A DNA stretch of 64,000 bases from Gemmata palustris (GCF_017939745.1 NZ_JAGKQQ010000001.1:1240001-1304000), one strand, 5' to 3'. Positions 7,755-17,216 are shown, counted from the first letter of the stretch. Numbers and translations are program-made. Notes: generated by a model from the letters alone, not told the origin.

Positions 7755-9158
7755 CTATTTCTCTTTCGGCATCAGGTTCATTGCCGCAAGGCTCATCGTC
7801 CGCACACCGGTGCGGATGCTCGGTTCGGGCACGGGGGCGTAAGCGTCCGTGTGCATCCCCGGGAGGATCGGTGCGCCCGGCTTCTGAGCGGCGTCGAACT
7901 TTTCCTTGGAGATTGTGCCGAGGAAGTACATGAAGATTGGCGTTTTGCCGTCCGCGAAGCGCCCGAAGTCTTCCGCACCCATCACCGGCTTGCGGTTCCC
8001 GCGCACGTTCTCGGCCCCCAGGATTTCGCGGAACACGGCGCCGCACTTCTGCGCCAAGGGCACGTCGTTGTAAGTCGCGGGGGTGAACTCATCCAAACTC
8101 ACTTTTACTTCCGGCGGCGGGGCGTTCGCGCCGACGGCTGCGGCCTTCGCGATGCGGTCGATCGCCTTTAGCACGCGGTCGCGTGTCGCGTTGGTTGTGG
8201 TTCGCACCGTGAGTTGGAGCTTCACTTCGTTCGGAATGATGTTGTGCTTCGTGCCGCCGTGGATCGACCCGACCGTGACCACCACCGGGTCGAGCGGGTC
8301 CGTTTCGCGGCTCACGATCGTTTGTAGGTCGAGGATGATTCGCGCCGAAAGGACGATCGGATCAATTGTTACGTGCGGGGCCGCGCCGTGACCGCCTTTT
8401 CCCTTCACCAGAATGTCCACGGTGTCGGAGTTGGCCAGCGCGAGCCCTTCGCTGAAGCCGAGCGAGCCGGCCGCGTGCAGCGGGTCAGAGTGTAACGCGA
8501 GCGCGTAATCGGGCTTCGGGAACTTGGCGTAAAGCCCCGCGTCGAGCATTTGCTTCGCCCCCGCAACGATTTCTTCGGCGGGTTGGGCGACGAACACCAC
8601 CGTGCCGCTCCAGCGGTCCTTCATGGACGCGAGCACGCGCGCCGTGCCCGTCCAGCTCGCCATGTGGATGTCGTGACCGCACGCGTGCATCACACCGACT
8701 TCGACCCCGTCGCGGTTCTTCGTCTTCACCTTGCTCGCGTAGCTCAAGCCGGTTTGCTCCACGATCGGCAAGCCGTCCATATCGGTGCGGATCAGTACGA
8801 CTGGGCCGGGGCCGTTCTTCAGCACCGCGACCACGCCGTTCCCGCCGAACTTCTCCGTGACCTCGTAACCCGCTTTCTTCATTTCCTCGGCTAACCGCTT
8901 GGAGGTATTTACTTCCATCAGCGACAGTTCCGGGTGCGCGTGGATGTGCTGGTAGAGTGCGACCAAATCCTTGATCTCGCCGTCGAGCTTTTTGTCCACT
9001 TCCGCGAGTCGGTCTTTGACCCACTCGGAGGGCGGATTGGGCTGTGCTTTCGCGTCCGGTTGTGCGGGTTTATCGGCGACCGCCGGGTGCAGCCCCGCAC
9101 CGGAAATAGCGAGGGTGACGGTTAGAACTGCGAGTGCGGAAAGTCGGCGGGTCTGCAT
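7755..9158 (-). CDS. secreted M20-family metallo-amidohydrolase
   Basis: A 467-residue zinc or manganese amidohydrolase of the M20D type (hippurate/N-acyl-amino-acid amidohydrolases), with a signal peptide at residues 1-28, so it acts outside the cytoplasm. Metal-site motifs are in order: IRTDMDGLPIVE, MHACGHDIHMA, QPAEEIVAGAK, ALHSDP and MGAEDFGRF near the C-terminus. The start at 9158 begins MQTRRLSALAVL, giving a proper signal sequence, rather than the longer frame to 9263. The substrate is not determinable. It is divergent from the small gene at 9300. Confidence 0.9.
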   Translation of the reverse strand: MQTRRLSALAVLTVTLAISGAGLHPAVADKPAQPDAKAQPNPPSEWVKDRLAEVDKKLDGEIKDLVALYQHIHAHPELSLMEVNTSKRLAEEMKKAGYEVTEKFGGNGVVAVLKNGPGPVVLIRTDMDGLPIVEQTGLSYASKVKTKNRDGVEVGVMHACGHDIHMASWTGTARVLASMKDRWSGTVVFVAQPAEEIVAGAKQMLDAGLYAKFPKPDYALALHSDPLHAAGSLGFSEGLALANSDTVDILVKGKGGHGAAPHVTIDPIVLSARIILDLQTIVSRETDPLDPVVVTVGSIHGGTKHNIIPNEVKLQLTVRTTTNATRDRVLKAIDRIAKAAAVGANAPPPEVKVSLDEFTPATYNDVPLAQKCGAVFREILGAENVRGNRKPVMGAEDFGRFADGKTPIFMYFLGTISKEKFDAAQKPGAPILPGMHTDAYAPVPEPSIRTGVRTMSLAAMNLMPKEK

Positions 9159-9299
9159 GATCGGACCTTTCGCGATGAGAGCGTAATTGTGTGTAGCAAG
9201 TGCGCAAAAGGAGAGGATTCGGGCGTCAGAAGTCACTTGGCGGACGTACACTAAAGTAGGCACCTTCGTACCGATTTACCCACCACAGGAGCAACACCT

Positions 9300-9491
9300 A
9301 TGTCTGCCAAGACATTGACGGTACAGCAGCGGAAGTCCATTTTCCACGCGCTGGTTGAAGTGCAAGATACGCGGACCGTGACGATCGCGGACTCCAAGAA
9401 GGAGATCGCGTCGCGGTATCATATCACGAAAGAACAAGTGGAACTAATTGAGCGGGAAGGACTTGCGAAAGATTGGCCGCCGCTGGCGTGA
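9300..9491 (+). CDS. small conserved-looking protein, 63 aa
   Basis: A short cytoplasmic protein with AGGAG 8 bases before the ATG. It is highly charged, and the sequence SKKEIASRYHITKEQVELIE looks like a helix-turn-helix or short helical bundle, similar to sequence-specific DNA- or sigma-region-binding helices. No family name is recognised. It is divergently oriented to the amidohydrolase and separated from it by 141 bases, a gap that must contain both promoters. Confidence 0.65.
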   Translation: MSAKTLTVQQRKSIFHALVEVQDTRTVTIADSKKEIASRYHITKEQVELIEREGLAKDWPPLA

Positions 9492-9548
9492 TCGAGTGTG
9501 TGGGTCCGAGGTTCACGCGGACCCAGCCGTGAGAGAGCGAAAGGCAGA

Positions 9549-10319
9549 TCACGTCCCGAAGCGGTGCGGGAACATGTGGATTTCCGCACCGAACACCAGC
9601 GACATATTGATGGGCGTGAGAATTTCGTTCGGCGATCCCTGACACTGGATCGCGCCGCTGCGGAGACACAGGACTTCGTGGGCGTAAGTCTGCACCATGT
9701 TCAAATCGTGCGACACGAGTAGAACCGTTACCCCCATTTCGCGATTGATGGTCGCGATCAGCTCGTAAAACTTCTTTTGATCTTTGAAATCGATCCCGGC
9801 CGCGGGTTCATCGAGTAACAGCAGTTCCGGCTGTGGTTCGAGCGCCAGTGCGAGTAAGACACGCTGTAACTGGCCGCCCGATAACCCTTCGACGGGCACA
9901 TCCAAGCAATTCGCCACCTCGACGCGCTCCAACATTTCCCGGCTCTTGGCCGCGACCTTTTTGGAAATGCCGAAGAAGAGTGGGCGTCGGGAGAGCGTGA
10001 GCGCAAGGAAATCGCTCACCGTCAGCGGTAAGCGGGCGTCGAGCGTGAGGCGCTGGGGAACGTACCCGATCGCCTCCGGGTACGGTTGCGAGTGGTCGTG
10101 CCCGCAGTGGAACTTGATCGTCCCCTTGTGCGGGTACTCGTTGACCAGCGCGCGGAGCAGGGTGGTCTTCCCGGACCCGTTCAGGCCGATCAGCGCGGTA
10201 ATGGACCCGCGCGCGATGTTGGCCGTCACGCCGCGCAAGATCGGTTTGCCGCCCAATTCCACGCGCAAATCGCTGAGAGACACGAGGGGTCGCGCGACAA
10301 CTGGAAGAGCCAGGCTCAT
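9549..10319 (-). CDS. znuC: metal (Zn/Mn) ABC transporter ATP-binding protein
   Basis: A 256-residue ABC ATPase with Walker A GLNGSGKTT (about residue 43), Q-loop VPQRL, signature LSGGQLQRV, Walker B LLLLDEPAAGID and switch His VLLVSHDL. The order and the short His-rich CGHDH insert fit zinc/manganese importers of the ZnuC/MntB type. Its ATG overlaps the stop of the upstream substrate-binding gene by 4 bases (10316-10319), indicating one operon. The membrane permease that should follow is absent: the next gene leftward is divergent and unrelated. Confidence 0.88.
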   Translation of the reverse strand: MSLALPVVARPLVSLSDLRVELGGKPILRGVTANIARGSITALIGLNGSGKTTLLRALVNEYPHKGTIKFHCGHDHSQPYPEAIGYVPQRLTLDARLPLTVSDFLALTLSRRPLFFGISKKVAAKSREMLERVEVANCLDVPVEGLSGGQLQRVLLALALEPQPELLLLDEPAAGIDFKDQKKFYELIATINREMGVTVLLVSHDLNMVQTYAHEVLCLRSGAIQCQGSPNEILTPINMSLVFGAEIHMFPHRFGT

Positions 10320-11311
10320 TTCAACTTCTCGGCGAGTTTGTCGATGTTCTCCCGCATCTTCTTCTCGTACCAGTCCGCGGTCAGGTCTTCGGGCCGCACC
10401 GTTTCGAGGGGGTCGAACTCAACGAGTTCGGGGTCTTTCACGCCCTTCGCGACGAGTTCCTTGCGCAGCGCTTCGCCGGAGGTGCTCGTGGAGTATTGGG
10501 GTTCGGTCGCGATCACGCGAACCGGGGCGTCCTTGTTGGTGCAGATCTTGATGAGTTCCTTCATCTCCTTTGCGTCCGGCTCTTGACCGGGGTTCTTCGT
10601 CAGCACGCCCTTCACTTTGACCTTGTACGTCTTCTCGAAGTACGCGAGCGAGTCGTGGAAGGAGACGATCCTGCGGTCCTGCTTGTCCTTGAGCTTGTCC
10701 AACCCGTAGGTCTTGAGCGCGTTGAGTTTCGTGATGTAGGCCGCGGCGCGCGATTCGTAGCCCGCAGCGTGGGCCGGGTCCGCGGCCTTCAGTTCATCGC
10801 GAATGATGTTGACCAGCATCGCGGCGTGGTCGGGGCTGAGCCACACGTGCGGATCGATGCCGTGTTCGTGCTCGCCTTCGTGGTGCTCGTCGTGGGTGCA
10901 GCGGCCCTCGCAGAGACAGTCCTTATCGAGCTTTTCGCCGAGTTCGACGACCTTGAGTTTGCTGTTCCCGGAGCCGCCCTTCATCTTCTCGGCCTTTTTC
11001 TCGTCGAGGCCCAAACCGACGACGAAGAAGATGTCCGCTTTGCTGATGAGCTTCACATCCGCTTCGGTCGGGTCGAAGTCGTGTGGCCCCTTGGACGTCA
11101 TCAGGTTCTTGACGACCGCGTCGTCGCCCGCGACGTTCACGGCGAAGCAGTATAGCGGCGCGAACGAGACGACAACTTTCGGTCCCGGGTGGTCGGGCCA
11201 GGTCGCGCTGTTCGGGTCCGTCGTGCCTTTGCAGCCGAAAATGAGCAGCGGAATCGCGGTGACGACCGCGCCCACGAACACCGCTTTGAGCCAGAGCTGT
11301 CCGCTGTTCAT
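10316..11311 (-). CDS. znuA: metal ABC transporter substrate-binding lipoprotein (ZnuA-like)
   Basis: A 331-residue cluster A-I solute-binding protein. A lipobox-like IPLLIFGC lies near residues 20-27, suggesting membrane anchoring. Metal ligands are visible: GPHDFDPTEAD (first His), GIDPHVWLSPDHA (second His), SFHDSLAYF (third His) and the acidic ATEPQYS. A His/Glu-rich loop (HDEHHEGEHEHG) typical of zinc rather than manganese receptors precedes the second His. The start at 11311 has GAGGGAG upstream and avoids the non-coding extension to 11416. Zur-type control is likely for such operons, but I could not pick out a clear box. Confidence 0.9.
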   Translation of the reverse strand: MNSGQLWLKAVFVGAVVTAIPLLIFGCKGTTDPNSATWPDHPGPKVVVSFAPLYCFAVNVAGDDAVVKNLMTSKGPHDFDPTEADVKLISKADIFFVVGLGLDEKKAEKMKGGSGNSKLKVVELGEKLDKDCLCEGRCTHDEHHEGEHEHGIDPHVWLSPDHAAMLVNIIRDELKAADPAHAAGYESRAAAYITKLNALKTYGLDKLKDKQDRRIVSFHDSLAYFEKTYKVKVKGVLTKNPGQEPDAKEMKELIKICTNKDAPVRVIATEPQYSTSTSGEALRKELVAKGVKDPELVEFDPLETVRPEDLTADWYEKKMRENIDKLAEKLK

Positions 11312-11573
11312 GAGTAGCACTCCCTCGGAGTGGGTAGGGATAACATCGTAATACCAAAGCCATTCTACCGCGGACCCGGTTTGAAGACAAGAGACTGTGA
11401 CTGTGGAAACGCGCACCGCGCTCGTTCCGCGCGGTACCGTCCGGGTACGTGGGTTGTGCCGGTGTTATGGAGCGACTGCGCAGTGCGGGAGCCCCTGTGG
11501 AATTTTGGTTGAAGTGAGTGTTCCCGCCGCGCCGATGGACCGTATGTGCCATCGACCGCGCCGGGAGTGTCGC

Positions 11574-11789
11574 GTGACGCAAGAGCTCAATGTTCTCGCT
11601 CTGATCAAGGGCTCCGAGCGGTTCATCTTCGTCTACGACGACGACAGTAAGTCCGCGCTCATTGATGACATCCGCGACAAAGCGGCCGACCCCGCGGTGG
11701 CGCTGAACTGGTTCGACGCCTCCGTGCTGACGGAGCGCGTTCGCAACCCGGAAGCCCAACCGGACCCGGCCGACCTGCTCGGCGGGTGA
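11574..11789 (+). CDS. small conserved hypothetical protein upstream of xerC
   Basis: A 71-residue cytoplasmic protein starting at GTG with GGGAG 8 bases upstream. The sequence contains LALIKGSERFIFVYDD and VALNWFDASVLTERVR, a compact alpha/beta pattern. I believe similar short proteins occur next to xerC in related planctomycetes, but I do not know a function. The longer frame from 11397 is rejected because its first 59 residues look non-coding. It is followed after about 110 bases by the recombinase. Confidence 0.65.
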   Translation: MTQELNVLALIKGSERFIFVYDDDSKSALIDDIRDKAADPAVALNWFDASVLTERVRNPEAQPDPADLLGG

Positions 11790-11898
11790 CGACCCCGGTG
11801 CGTTTCGTTGTTGGAGCACGGCGGCCCCGACCGGACAATCTCACCACGAGTCGCAACGGACCTTGCGGCGCGGGTGCTCGCCCGGACGGGACGCTCTC

Positions 11899-12804
11899 TT
11901 GACGCTCGAAGTCGGTCTCGCCGAGTTCCTCACGCACCTCGGTCTGGAAAAGAACGCTTCCGACAAGACGGTGAAGTCGTACCGTGAGGATCTCACGCAG
12001 GCGCTCGTCTTCGCACGCGACCACCTCAAGAAGACCCAAATCAACCCCGTCGACTGGACCACGCGACTGGTCCGGGCGTTCGTTTCGTGGCTGCACGAGC
12101 AGGGGTACGCGAAGAGCACCGTGGCCCGGCGCCTCGCGGCCGTGCGCTCGTTCGGCAAGTACCTGTGTCGTCAGGGTATTTTGGAATCGAACCCGGCCCA
12201 GGCCCTGCGCGGGCCCCGACAGGACAAGAAGCTCCCGCACTTCTTGACTCTTGCGGATGTTCAAAAGTTGTTGGTCGCGCCCGGGGACACCGATTGGGCC
12301 GGGCGGCGCGATCGTGCCATGTTGGAGACGCTCTACGCTTCGGGGATTCGCGTTTCCGAGCTGGTCGGGCTCGACCTTTTGAGCGTCGACCTGAACGATG
12401 GGATCATCACGGTTCGGGGCAAGGGTAAGAAAGAGCGGCTCGCCTTATTGGGGCCGGACGCGACGAAGGCGATTTCGCGGTGGCTCGAAGACCGCACGGC
12501 CCTGCTCAACCGAACCGGCAAAGACACACAAGCGGTGTTCCTGAACAACAAGGGCGGCCGGCTCACGACTCGCAGCGTCGGCCGGCTGCTCGAGAAACAC
12601 TTGAAGACCGCGGGGCTCGACCCGCGGACCAGTCCGCACACGTTGAGACACAGCTTCGCGACGCACATGTTGGACGCCGGGGCCGACATTCGCGGGGTTC
12701 AAGAACTGCTCGGGCACAAGAGCCTGGCGACGACACAAGTTTACACACACGTTACTACGCAGCGACTCCAGAAGAGCTACCAGAAGGCCCACCCGCGGTC
12801 GTGA
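11899..12804 (+). CDS. xerC: tyrosine recombinase XerC/XerD type
   Basis: A 301-residue site-specific recombinase with an N-terminal SAM-like core-binding domain (residues 1-90) and a C-terminal catalytic domain. Catalytic residues are all present: Arg in ASGIRVSELVGL, Lys in VRGKGKKERLALL, His-x-x-Arg in SPHTLRHSFATHML, His in LLGHKSLATTQ and the nucleophilic Tyr in VYTHV. Length is typical for Xer proteins that resolve chromosome dimers at dif. The TTG at 11899 is chosen because it gives the standard N-terminus; an upstream TTG at 11863 would add 12 residues. It is not flanked by integron or phage genes, which fits a housekeeping role. Confidence 0.9.
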   Translation: MTLEVGLAEFLTHLGLEKNASDKTVKSYREDLTQALVFARDHLKKTQINPVDWTTRLVRAFVSWLHEQGYAKSTVARRLAAVRSFGKYLCRQGILESNPAQALRGPRQDKKLPHFLTLADVQKLLVAPGDTDWAGRRDRAMLETLYASGIRVSELVGLDLLSVDLNDGIITVRGKGKKERLALLGPDATKAISRWLEDRTALLNRTGKDTQAVFLNNKGGRLTTRSVGRLLEKHLKTAGLDPRTSPHTLRHSFATHMLDAGADIRGVQELLGHKSLATTQVYTHVTTQRLQKSYQKAHPRS

Positions 12805-12951
12805 GGGCGGGGGCACCCTTCGGTTTCCGTTTAGCGCCGGTCCTTTTAACGATGCTGCGCCCGGGGTGAGGGGGCGCACCGGGGCAGTACCGAACTGGGT
12901 TCGGCGCTAAGTTGTTCGCGTTCGTGTCGATTGGCACCAGGGGTTTGCTTC

Positions 12952-14133
12952 ATGAATAGTCCCGCTTCACGTCTGTGCGCCCTCTTTCCGCTCGTGACCG
13001 CCGCCGCGCTTTGGCACGCGCACCCCGCCGTCGCGCAGCCCGCGCGCCCGGCGGCTCCGGCCCAGGTCGCGTGGAGAACCGACTACAACACGGCCCGCAA
13101 GGAAGCGCAAGACAAGGGACTGCCGCTGCTCGTTGTCGTCGGTACCGAGGACTGCTTCTACTGCCGCAAACTCGAGGCCGGGCCGCTCAAAGACCCGGCG
13201 CTGACGCCGCTCCTCGCCTCGGGCTTCGTTCCGCTGAAGCTCGACGCACGGAACGCTCCCGAACTGGCGAAGGCACTGAAGGTGCAAATGTACCCCACGA
13301 CCGTGCTCGCGGGGCCGGACGGGAAGATCCACGCCTTCATTGAGGGCTACATCGAGACCGAGCGCCTCGCCGAGCAGATGAAGCGCACCGTGACCGCGGT
13401 CACCACCACGGACTGGGCCGCGCGCGACTTCAACGAGGCGTCGAAGGCACTGGCCGTCAGCGACTACCCGCGTGCTGTTTCGCTCTTGAAGGGCATCTCG
13501 AAGGACGCCGGGGACAAGCCCGTCGGGGTGAAGGCGAAGCAAATTCTGGGCGACGTGGAGAAGGTCGCGGCCGGGAAACTGGCGCAAGCGAAGCAACTCG
13601 AACAGCGCGGCCAGACCCAGGACGCGATGGACGCGCTCGCGGACGCGGTTCGCACCTACGCCGGTACGCAAGCCGCTTCGGACGCGGCGGCGACCCTCGC
13701 GGGGCTCACCGATCGCCCGGAAGTGCTCCAACAGCGCCGGTTGCGGGTCGCGCGCGACATGCTCGCGGTGGCCCGCGACGACTTCCGCGCCGGGCGCCTG
13801 TACGACTGCATGCAGAAGTGCGAGCAGGTCGCGAGCGCTTACTCCGAACTGCCCGAAGCCAAGGACGCGACCGCGCTACTCACCGACATCCGGGGCAATC
13901 CGGAGCGGCTCGCGAAGGCGTGCGACCAGATGAACGACCGCACCGCCGCGATGTACCTGGCTCTGGCGGATTCGTGGTCGAAAAAGGGCCAGGATGTGGA
14001 AGCGGCGTCCTGTTTGAAGAAGGTGATGGCACTGTGCCCGAACACGCGGCACGCGGACCTCGCCCAATCCGAGCTAACGAGACTCCAGAGCAAGACGAAC
14101 CCCGCGGTCCCGGCGGGACTGGTTCGGCCTTGA
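12952..14133 (+). CDS. secreted thioredoxin-fold protein with TPR-like C-terminus
   Basis: A 393-residue protein with a signal peptide (about residues 1-28). A thioredoxin-like domain (about 35-150) carries EDCFYCRKLE with Cys68 and Cys71, the CxxC redox pair, and MYPTTVLAGPDGK with the cis-Pro. The remainder is helical and repeat-like (LAQAKQLEQRGQTQDAMDAL and later blocks), consistent with degenerate TPRs. It is likely a periplasmic disulfide or thiol reductase or a scaffold. The ATG at 12952 gives a proper signal sequence; the frame opens earlier at 12931. Confidence 0.82.
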   Translation: MNSPASRLCALFPLVTAAALWHAHPAVAQPARPAAPAQVAWRTDYNTARKEAQDKGLPLLVVVGTEDCFYCRKLEAGPLKDPALTPLLASGFVPLKLDARNAPELAKALKVQMYPTTVLAGPDGKIHAFIEGYIETERLAEQMKRTVTAVTTTDWAARDFNEASKALAVSDYPRAVSLLKGISKDAGDKPVGVKAKQILGDVEKVAAGKLAQAKQLEQRGQTQDAMDALADAVRTYAGTQAASDAAATLAGLTDRPEVLQQRRLRVARDMLAVARDDFRAGRLYDCMQKCEQVASAYSELPEAKDATALLTDIRGNPERLAKACDQMNDRTAAMYLALADSWSKKGQDVEAASCLKKVMALCPNTRHADLAQSELTRLQSKTNPAVPAGLVRP

Positions 14134-14148
14134 TTCGTGGTTCGGTAG

Positions 14149-14284
14149 TTTTGTAGGGTGGGTCAAGGCTTTGCACAGGCCCACCACGTCGTGCGAAGAC
14201 CATCCACGAATCACGGCGCTGGGGCCGTTCGCCGCCGAAGACGGGCTGGTGGGCCTGCGCAAAGCCTTGACCCACCCTACAAAA
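14149..14284. repeat. MITE-like element with 38-bp terminal inverted repeats
   Basis: Bases 14149-14186 and 14247-14284 are inverted copies matching at 37 of 38 positions (they begin TTTTGTAGGGTGGGTCAAGG). They enclose 60 bases of non-coding sequence, for a total of 136 bp. It lies between convergent genes. I see no clear target duplication. Confidence 0.75.
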
Positions 14285-14327
14285 AAGACAGGGGCGGCAC
14301 TGACAGGAATGTCAGTGCCGCCCCTGT
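14281..14327 (-). terminator. strong intrinsic terminator for the 14376-17216 gene
   Basis: A perfect 18-bp inverted repeat (14288-14305 and 14310-14327) with a 4-base loop. Read on the minus strand it is followed by a run of six T, so it ends transcription of the large minus-strand gene. It may also act as a barrier to the convergent thioredoxin gene. Confidence 0.9.
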
Positions 14328-14375
14328 GCCATCACCTCAACGGCTCGGCCGGAAGCACAATCGCGCTCGCCGCTA

Positions 14376-17216
14376 TCAATCTCGCCCGCCGGACTTCGCG
14401 TTCTCGTCCAGCCGCTTCTTCTGCTCTTCCGTCTCGACGTACCGGAACTCTTTCTTCAGCAACTCGACCACCGACTGGTGCGACTTGCGGTAGGCCTCTT
14501 CCATGTAGTTACCCAGGACATCGCGGGCCGGGGCGCCGGGCGAGTACACGCTGCGCTTGAAGTCGTCGGCCGACTTCAGATCGCGCCGGATGAGCGTGGC
14601 AACGTAGTACGTGTCCTTCGGGCCGTCGGCGAACACGACCACCGTCTTGGCGGGCTTGTCGCGGTTGTCGATCAGGGCGTTCACCATCTCCATCGTGGGG
14701 TACGGGATGTTCGCCGACTCCGTGAGGGTGAACGGCTGAACGCGCCCCATCGGGTTGAAGCCCTGTTGGAACATCCGCTGGAGAACTTCGGGGCTGAGGC
14801 TGGCGATGTCGACCGGGGCGAGCGGGCACACGTCGTTGAGCGTGAACTTCTTCACCCGGCGGAACGCCTTCTCGTTGGAGAACGGGATCTCCTTCTGCAG
14901 CGCGAACACCTGTTCGTCCACGGTCTGCGAGACCAGCACCGCGTCGCTCTTGGAGCTGTTGCGGATCGCCTCGGCCATCGCGTTGGCGCGCTGGCTGGCC
15001 AGTTCGCGCGCCTTGAGCTGCTTCCACGCGGCCCGCACCGTGTCCCGCGCGGTAATCGCGTTGGTCTTCTTCGCCGGCACCTCTTCGGTCACCCAGTAGA
15101 TGTAGTTCGGGCGACCCTCCTCGCGCGCTTGCGGGAGGTCTTCCGGGTACGAGTGCGCGACGTAGACGCCCGCCGTCGGGACGCGCCGCGGGCTCTGGCT
15201 GCTCCGGTCGACGGTCCAGAAGAAGCTGCGGCCGAACGGCACGTACTTGTTGCCGCCGTGGGCGCCGCGTGCGCCCATGAGCCCTTCCTTTTGGGCCTCC
15301 ACGAGCGGGAACAGCCCGGGGTCTTCTTCCAGCGTCCACTCGTCGCGGGCCGCAGTGGAGGAGCCGAACTGAACACCCTGTTTCGTCAGCCCGCGGGCCT
15401 CGCGGAACTCCTTCACGTACTTCTCGATCGCGGCCTTGTCTTTCGGCTTGCCCTTGTCGGACAGCTTTTCCATTTCCTCAATGAACCGCGTCAGGTCGCC
15501 CTTCTCGGTCGACGAGGTCGGATCGATGAAATTGGTGCGGCTGCCGGTGAGGAGCGCCTTCGTCCGTTCTTTGATCGCGATCTTCATCAGTTCCGGGCGC
15601 ATGGCTTGCACCGACAGCGGCTTCGGTGCGGCCAGTTCCGCGCTCGCGGCGGCGCCGATGCTGGTCTGGAGGAAGCCCGGGCCGGGGATCGCGCCGAACA
15701 GCGGGAGCCCGACCTTGATGCGGTCGCGGATCTCGTAGGCGATCGGCGCCCCCATCGCGATTGATGCGCCGACGGCCGGGTGACCGAACGGGGCCGACTG
15801 GCCCGCCATCCCACCGAGTAGTGCCGCGAGTGTGCCCGGGCGCACCGCGCTCGTCGGCATCAGGTCGCGGGTAAACAAGACGCCGCTGGCGTACTCGTTC
15901 CGGAGCTGGCGCTTGAAATCGGACTCGTACTGGCTGTACGCGGCGTCAACGGCCGGTTCCTTGAGCACCAGCGGCGCGGTCGCGGCCATCGCCCACCCGC
16001 CGCCGGCGCCCGGCAGCGGCACGGCCGTCATCCCGGACGCCTTCGCCAGCACCTCGCCGACCTTCAACTGTTCGGTCGCGAGCTTTTCGTAGTACGGCTC
16101 CGAGCCGGTGATCGCGAGCCAACTGATCGCGAGTTTGCGTGGCTCCTTGAAGCCGAACGACTCCCGGGCCGGGTTCGGTTCGCTGTCCTGGTAGTTCTTG
16201 TACAGTTCATTGAGTTCCGCGTCGGTCGGCTCGGCCTTCACTTTGTCGAGGAACGCTAGCGCGGGCACCGCGACCAGTTCGTAAGTCGCCGGGCTGCACT
16301 GCTGCCGGTAGTACTCGAACATTTCGTAGGGGGTGCTGAAGACCGGCGCGGCGATGGGTTGGAACTTCGCCTGCGGACCGAGCACGGCGACCTGGGCGGC
16401 ACGCACCTTGAACTCGGTCACGAGCGCGTCCAGGCAGGCTTCCATGTTGAAGCCCTCCTGCTCGCGCAACCGCTTACTGACCTCGACATCGGAGCGCGGG
16501 GTCCAGAAATTATAAAGCTCGCGGTTCAGCAGGATCTTCGCGTCTTCCTTTGTGAAGTTGATGCCGAGCTGTTCGGCCTTCTTCTCCCACAACAGGAACT
16601 CGATGGTGTCGCGGCTCGTGCGGTTCGGCGCGTTGACGAAGAAGTGTGCGCCGTCCGCGGCGAGCCGGTGCCGCTGGAGCCCGAGCAGCGCCTGGAACGC
16701 GCGGGCGGCGTCCTTGTCCTCGCTCTTAATATTGGGGGCATTGGAGCCGATGACGAACGCGACCAAGTCCTCGGCCTCGCGGATCGTCTGCCGCGGCGTT
16801 TTGTTCCCGAACAGCGGGGTGTCGAGCATCTGCGGGTTGCCGCGGCTCAGGTTCAGGTACAGTTCGGCCTGGCTCGCTTGCTGGGCCATTGTTCGGCCGT
16901 CGTCGCTCAGCTTGCTCTGCTGCTGGTTCGCGTACTCCTTCACGGTCCGCCCGGTTTCGTCCGCGGCATACGTCATGAAGGTGTTCGCCATCACGCGGGC
17001 GCGGCGAACCCGAACCAGTTCACTGTCCTTGATCGTGGTGCCGTCGAGCTTGCAAGCGGCGTCGCCCCGGCCGCGCGCCCCGAGCCACTTCGTCGCGCGC
17101 TCGAAGAAGTCGTTGGCGCCGAACGACAGTGTAAACATGATCATGATGAAGACGGTCAGCACCGCGAACAGCGCCTTTTGGTTCCGCCGGAAAATATTGA
17201 ACGGATTGTAGGCCAT
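14376..17216 (-). CDS. large membrane-anchored protein, PpiD/SurA-like N-terminus
   Basis: A 946-residue protein with one N-terminal TM segment (about residues 13-33, AVLTVFIMIMFTLSFGA), leaving a large extracytoplasmic part. After the TM, CKLDGTTIKDSELVRVRRAR and the following helices resemble the N-terminal chaperone part of PpiD/SurA-type folding factors. I see no clear parvulin active-site motif, so isomerase activity is uncertain. A Gly/Ala-rich stretch lies near residues 410-540. The C-terminus is Lys/Glu-rich. It is likely an envelope folding or quality-control factor. It stands alone, divergent from topA, and is closed by the terminator at 14281. Confidence 0.72.
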   Translation of the reverse strand: MAYNPFNIFRRNQKALFAVLTVFIMIMFTLSFGANDFFERATKWLGARGRGDAACKLDGTTIKDSELVRVRRARVMANTFMTYAADETGRTVKEYANQQQSKLSDDGRTMAQQASQAELYLNLSRGNPQMLDTPLFGNKTPRQTIREAEDLVAFVIGSNAPNIKSEDKDAARAFQALLGLQRHRLAADGAHFFVNAPNRTSRDTIEFLLWEKKAEQLGINFTKEDAKILLNRELYNFWTPRSDVEVSKRLREQEGFNMEACLDALVTEFKVRAAQVAVLGPQAKFQPIAAPVFSTPYEMFEYYRQQCSPATYELVAVPALAFLDKVKAEPTDAELNELYKNYQDSEPNPARESFGFKEPRKLAISWLAITGSEPYYEKLATEQLKVGEVLAKASGMTAVPLPGAGGGWAMAATAPLVLKEPAVDAAYSQYESDFKRQLRNEYASGVLFTRDLMPTSAVRPGTLAALLGGMAGQSAPFGHPAVGASIAMGAPIAYEIRDRIKVGLPLFGAIPGPGFLQTSIGAAASAELAAPKPLSVQAMRPELMKIAIKERTKALLTGSRTNFIDPTSSTEKGDLTRFIEEMEKLSDKGKPKDKAAIEKYVKEFREARGLTKQGVQFGSSTAARDEWTLEEDPGLFPLVEAQKEGLMGARGAHGGNKYVPFGRSFFWTVDRSSQSPRRVPTAGVYVAHSYPEDLPQAREEGRPNYIYWVTEEVPAKKTNAITARDTVRAAWKQLKARELASQRANAMAEAIRNSSKSDAVLVSQTVDEQVFALQKEIPFSNEKAFRRVKKFTLNDVCPLAPVDIASLSPEVLQRMFQQGFNPMGRVQPFTLTESANIPYPTMEMVNALIDNRDKPAKTVVVFADGPKDTYYVATLIRRDLKSADDFKRSVYSPGAPARDVLGNYMEEAYRKSHQSVVELLKKEFRYVETEEQKKRLDENAKSGGRD

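Noticed and set aside
11309-11400. Zur box upstream of znuA.
   Set aside because: The AT-rich sequence GATAACATCGTAATACC does not form a convincing Zur palindrome.
11899-12804. XerC as an integron or phage integrase.
   Set aside because: Length and motif set fit housekeeping Xer proteins and no attachment site, cassette array or phage gene is adjacent.
14478-15764. A 428-aa plus-strand frame.
   Set aside because: Shadow of the PpiD/SurA-like gene; dominated by Arg, Val, Glu and His with no domain.
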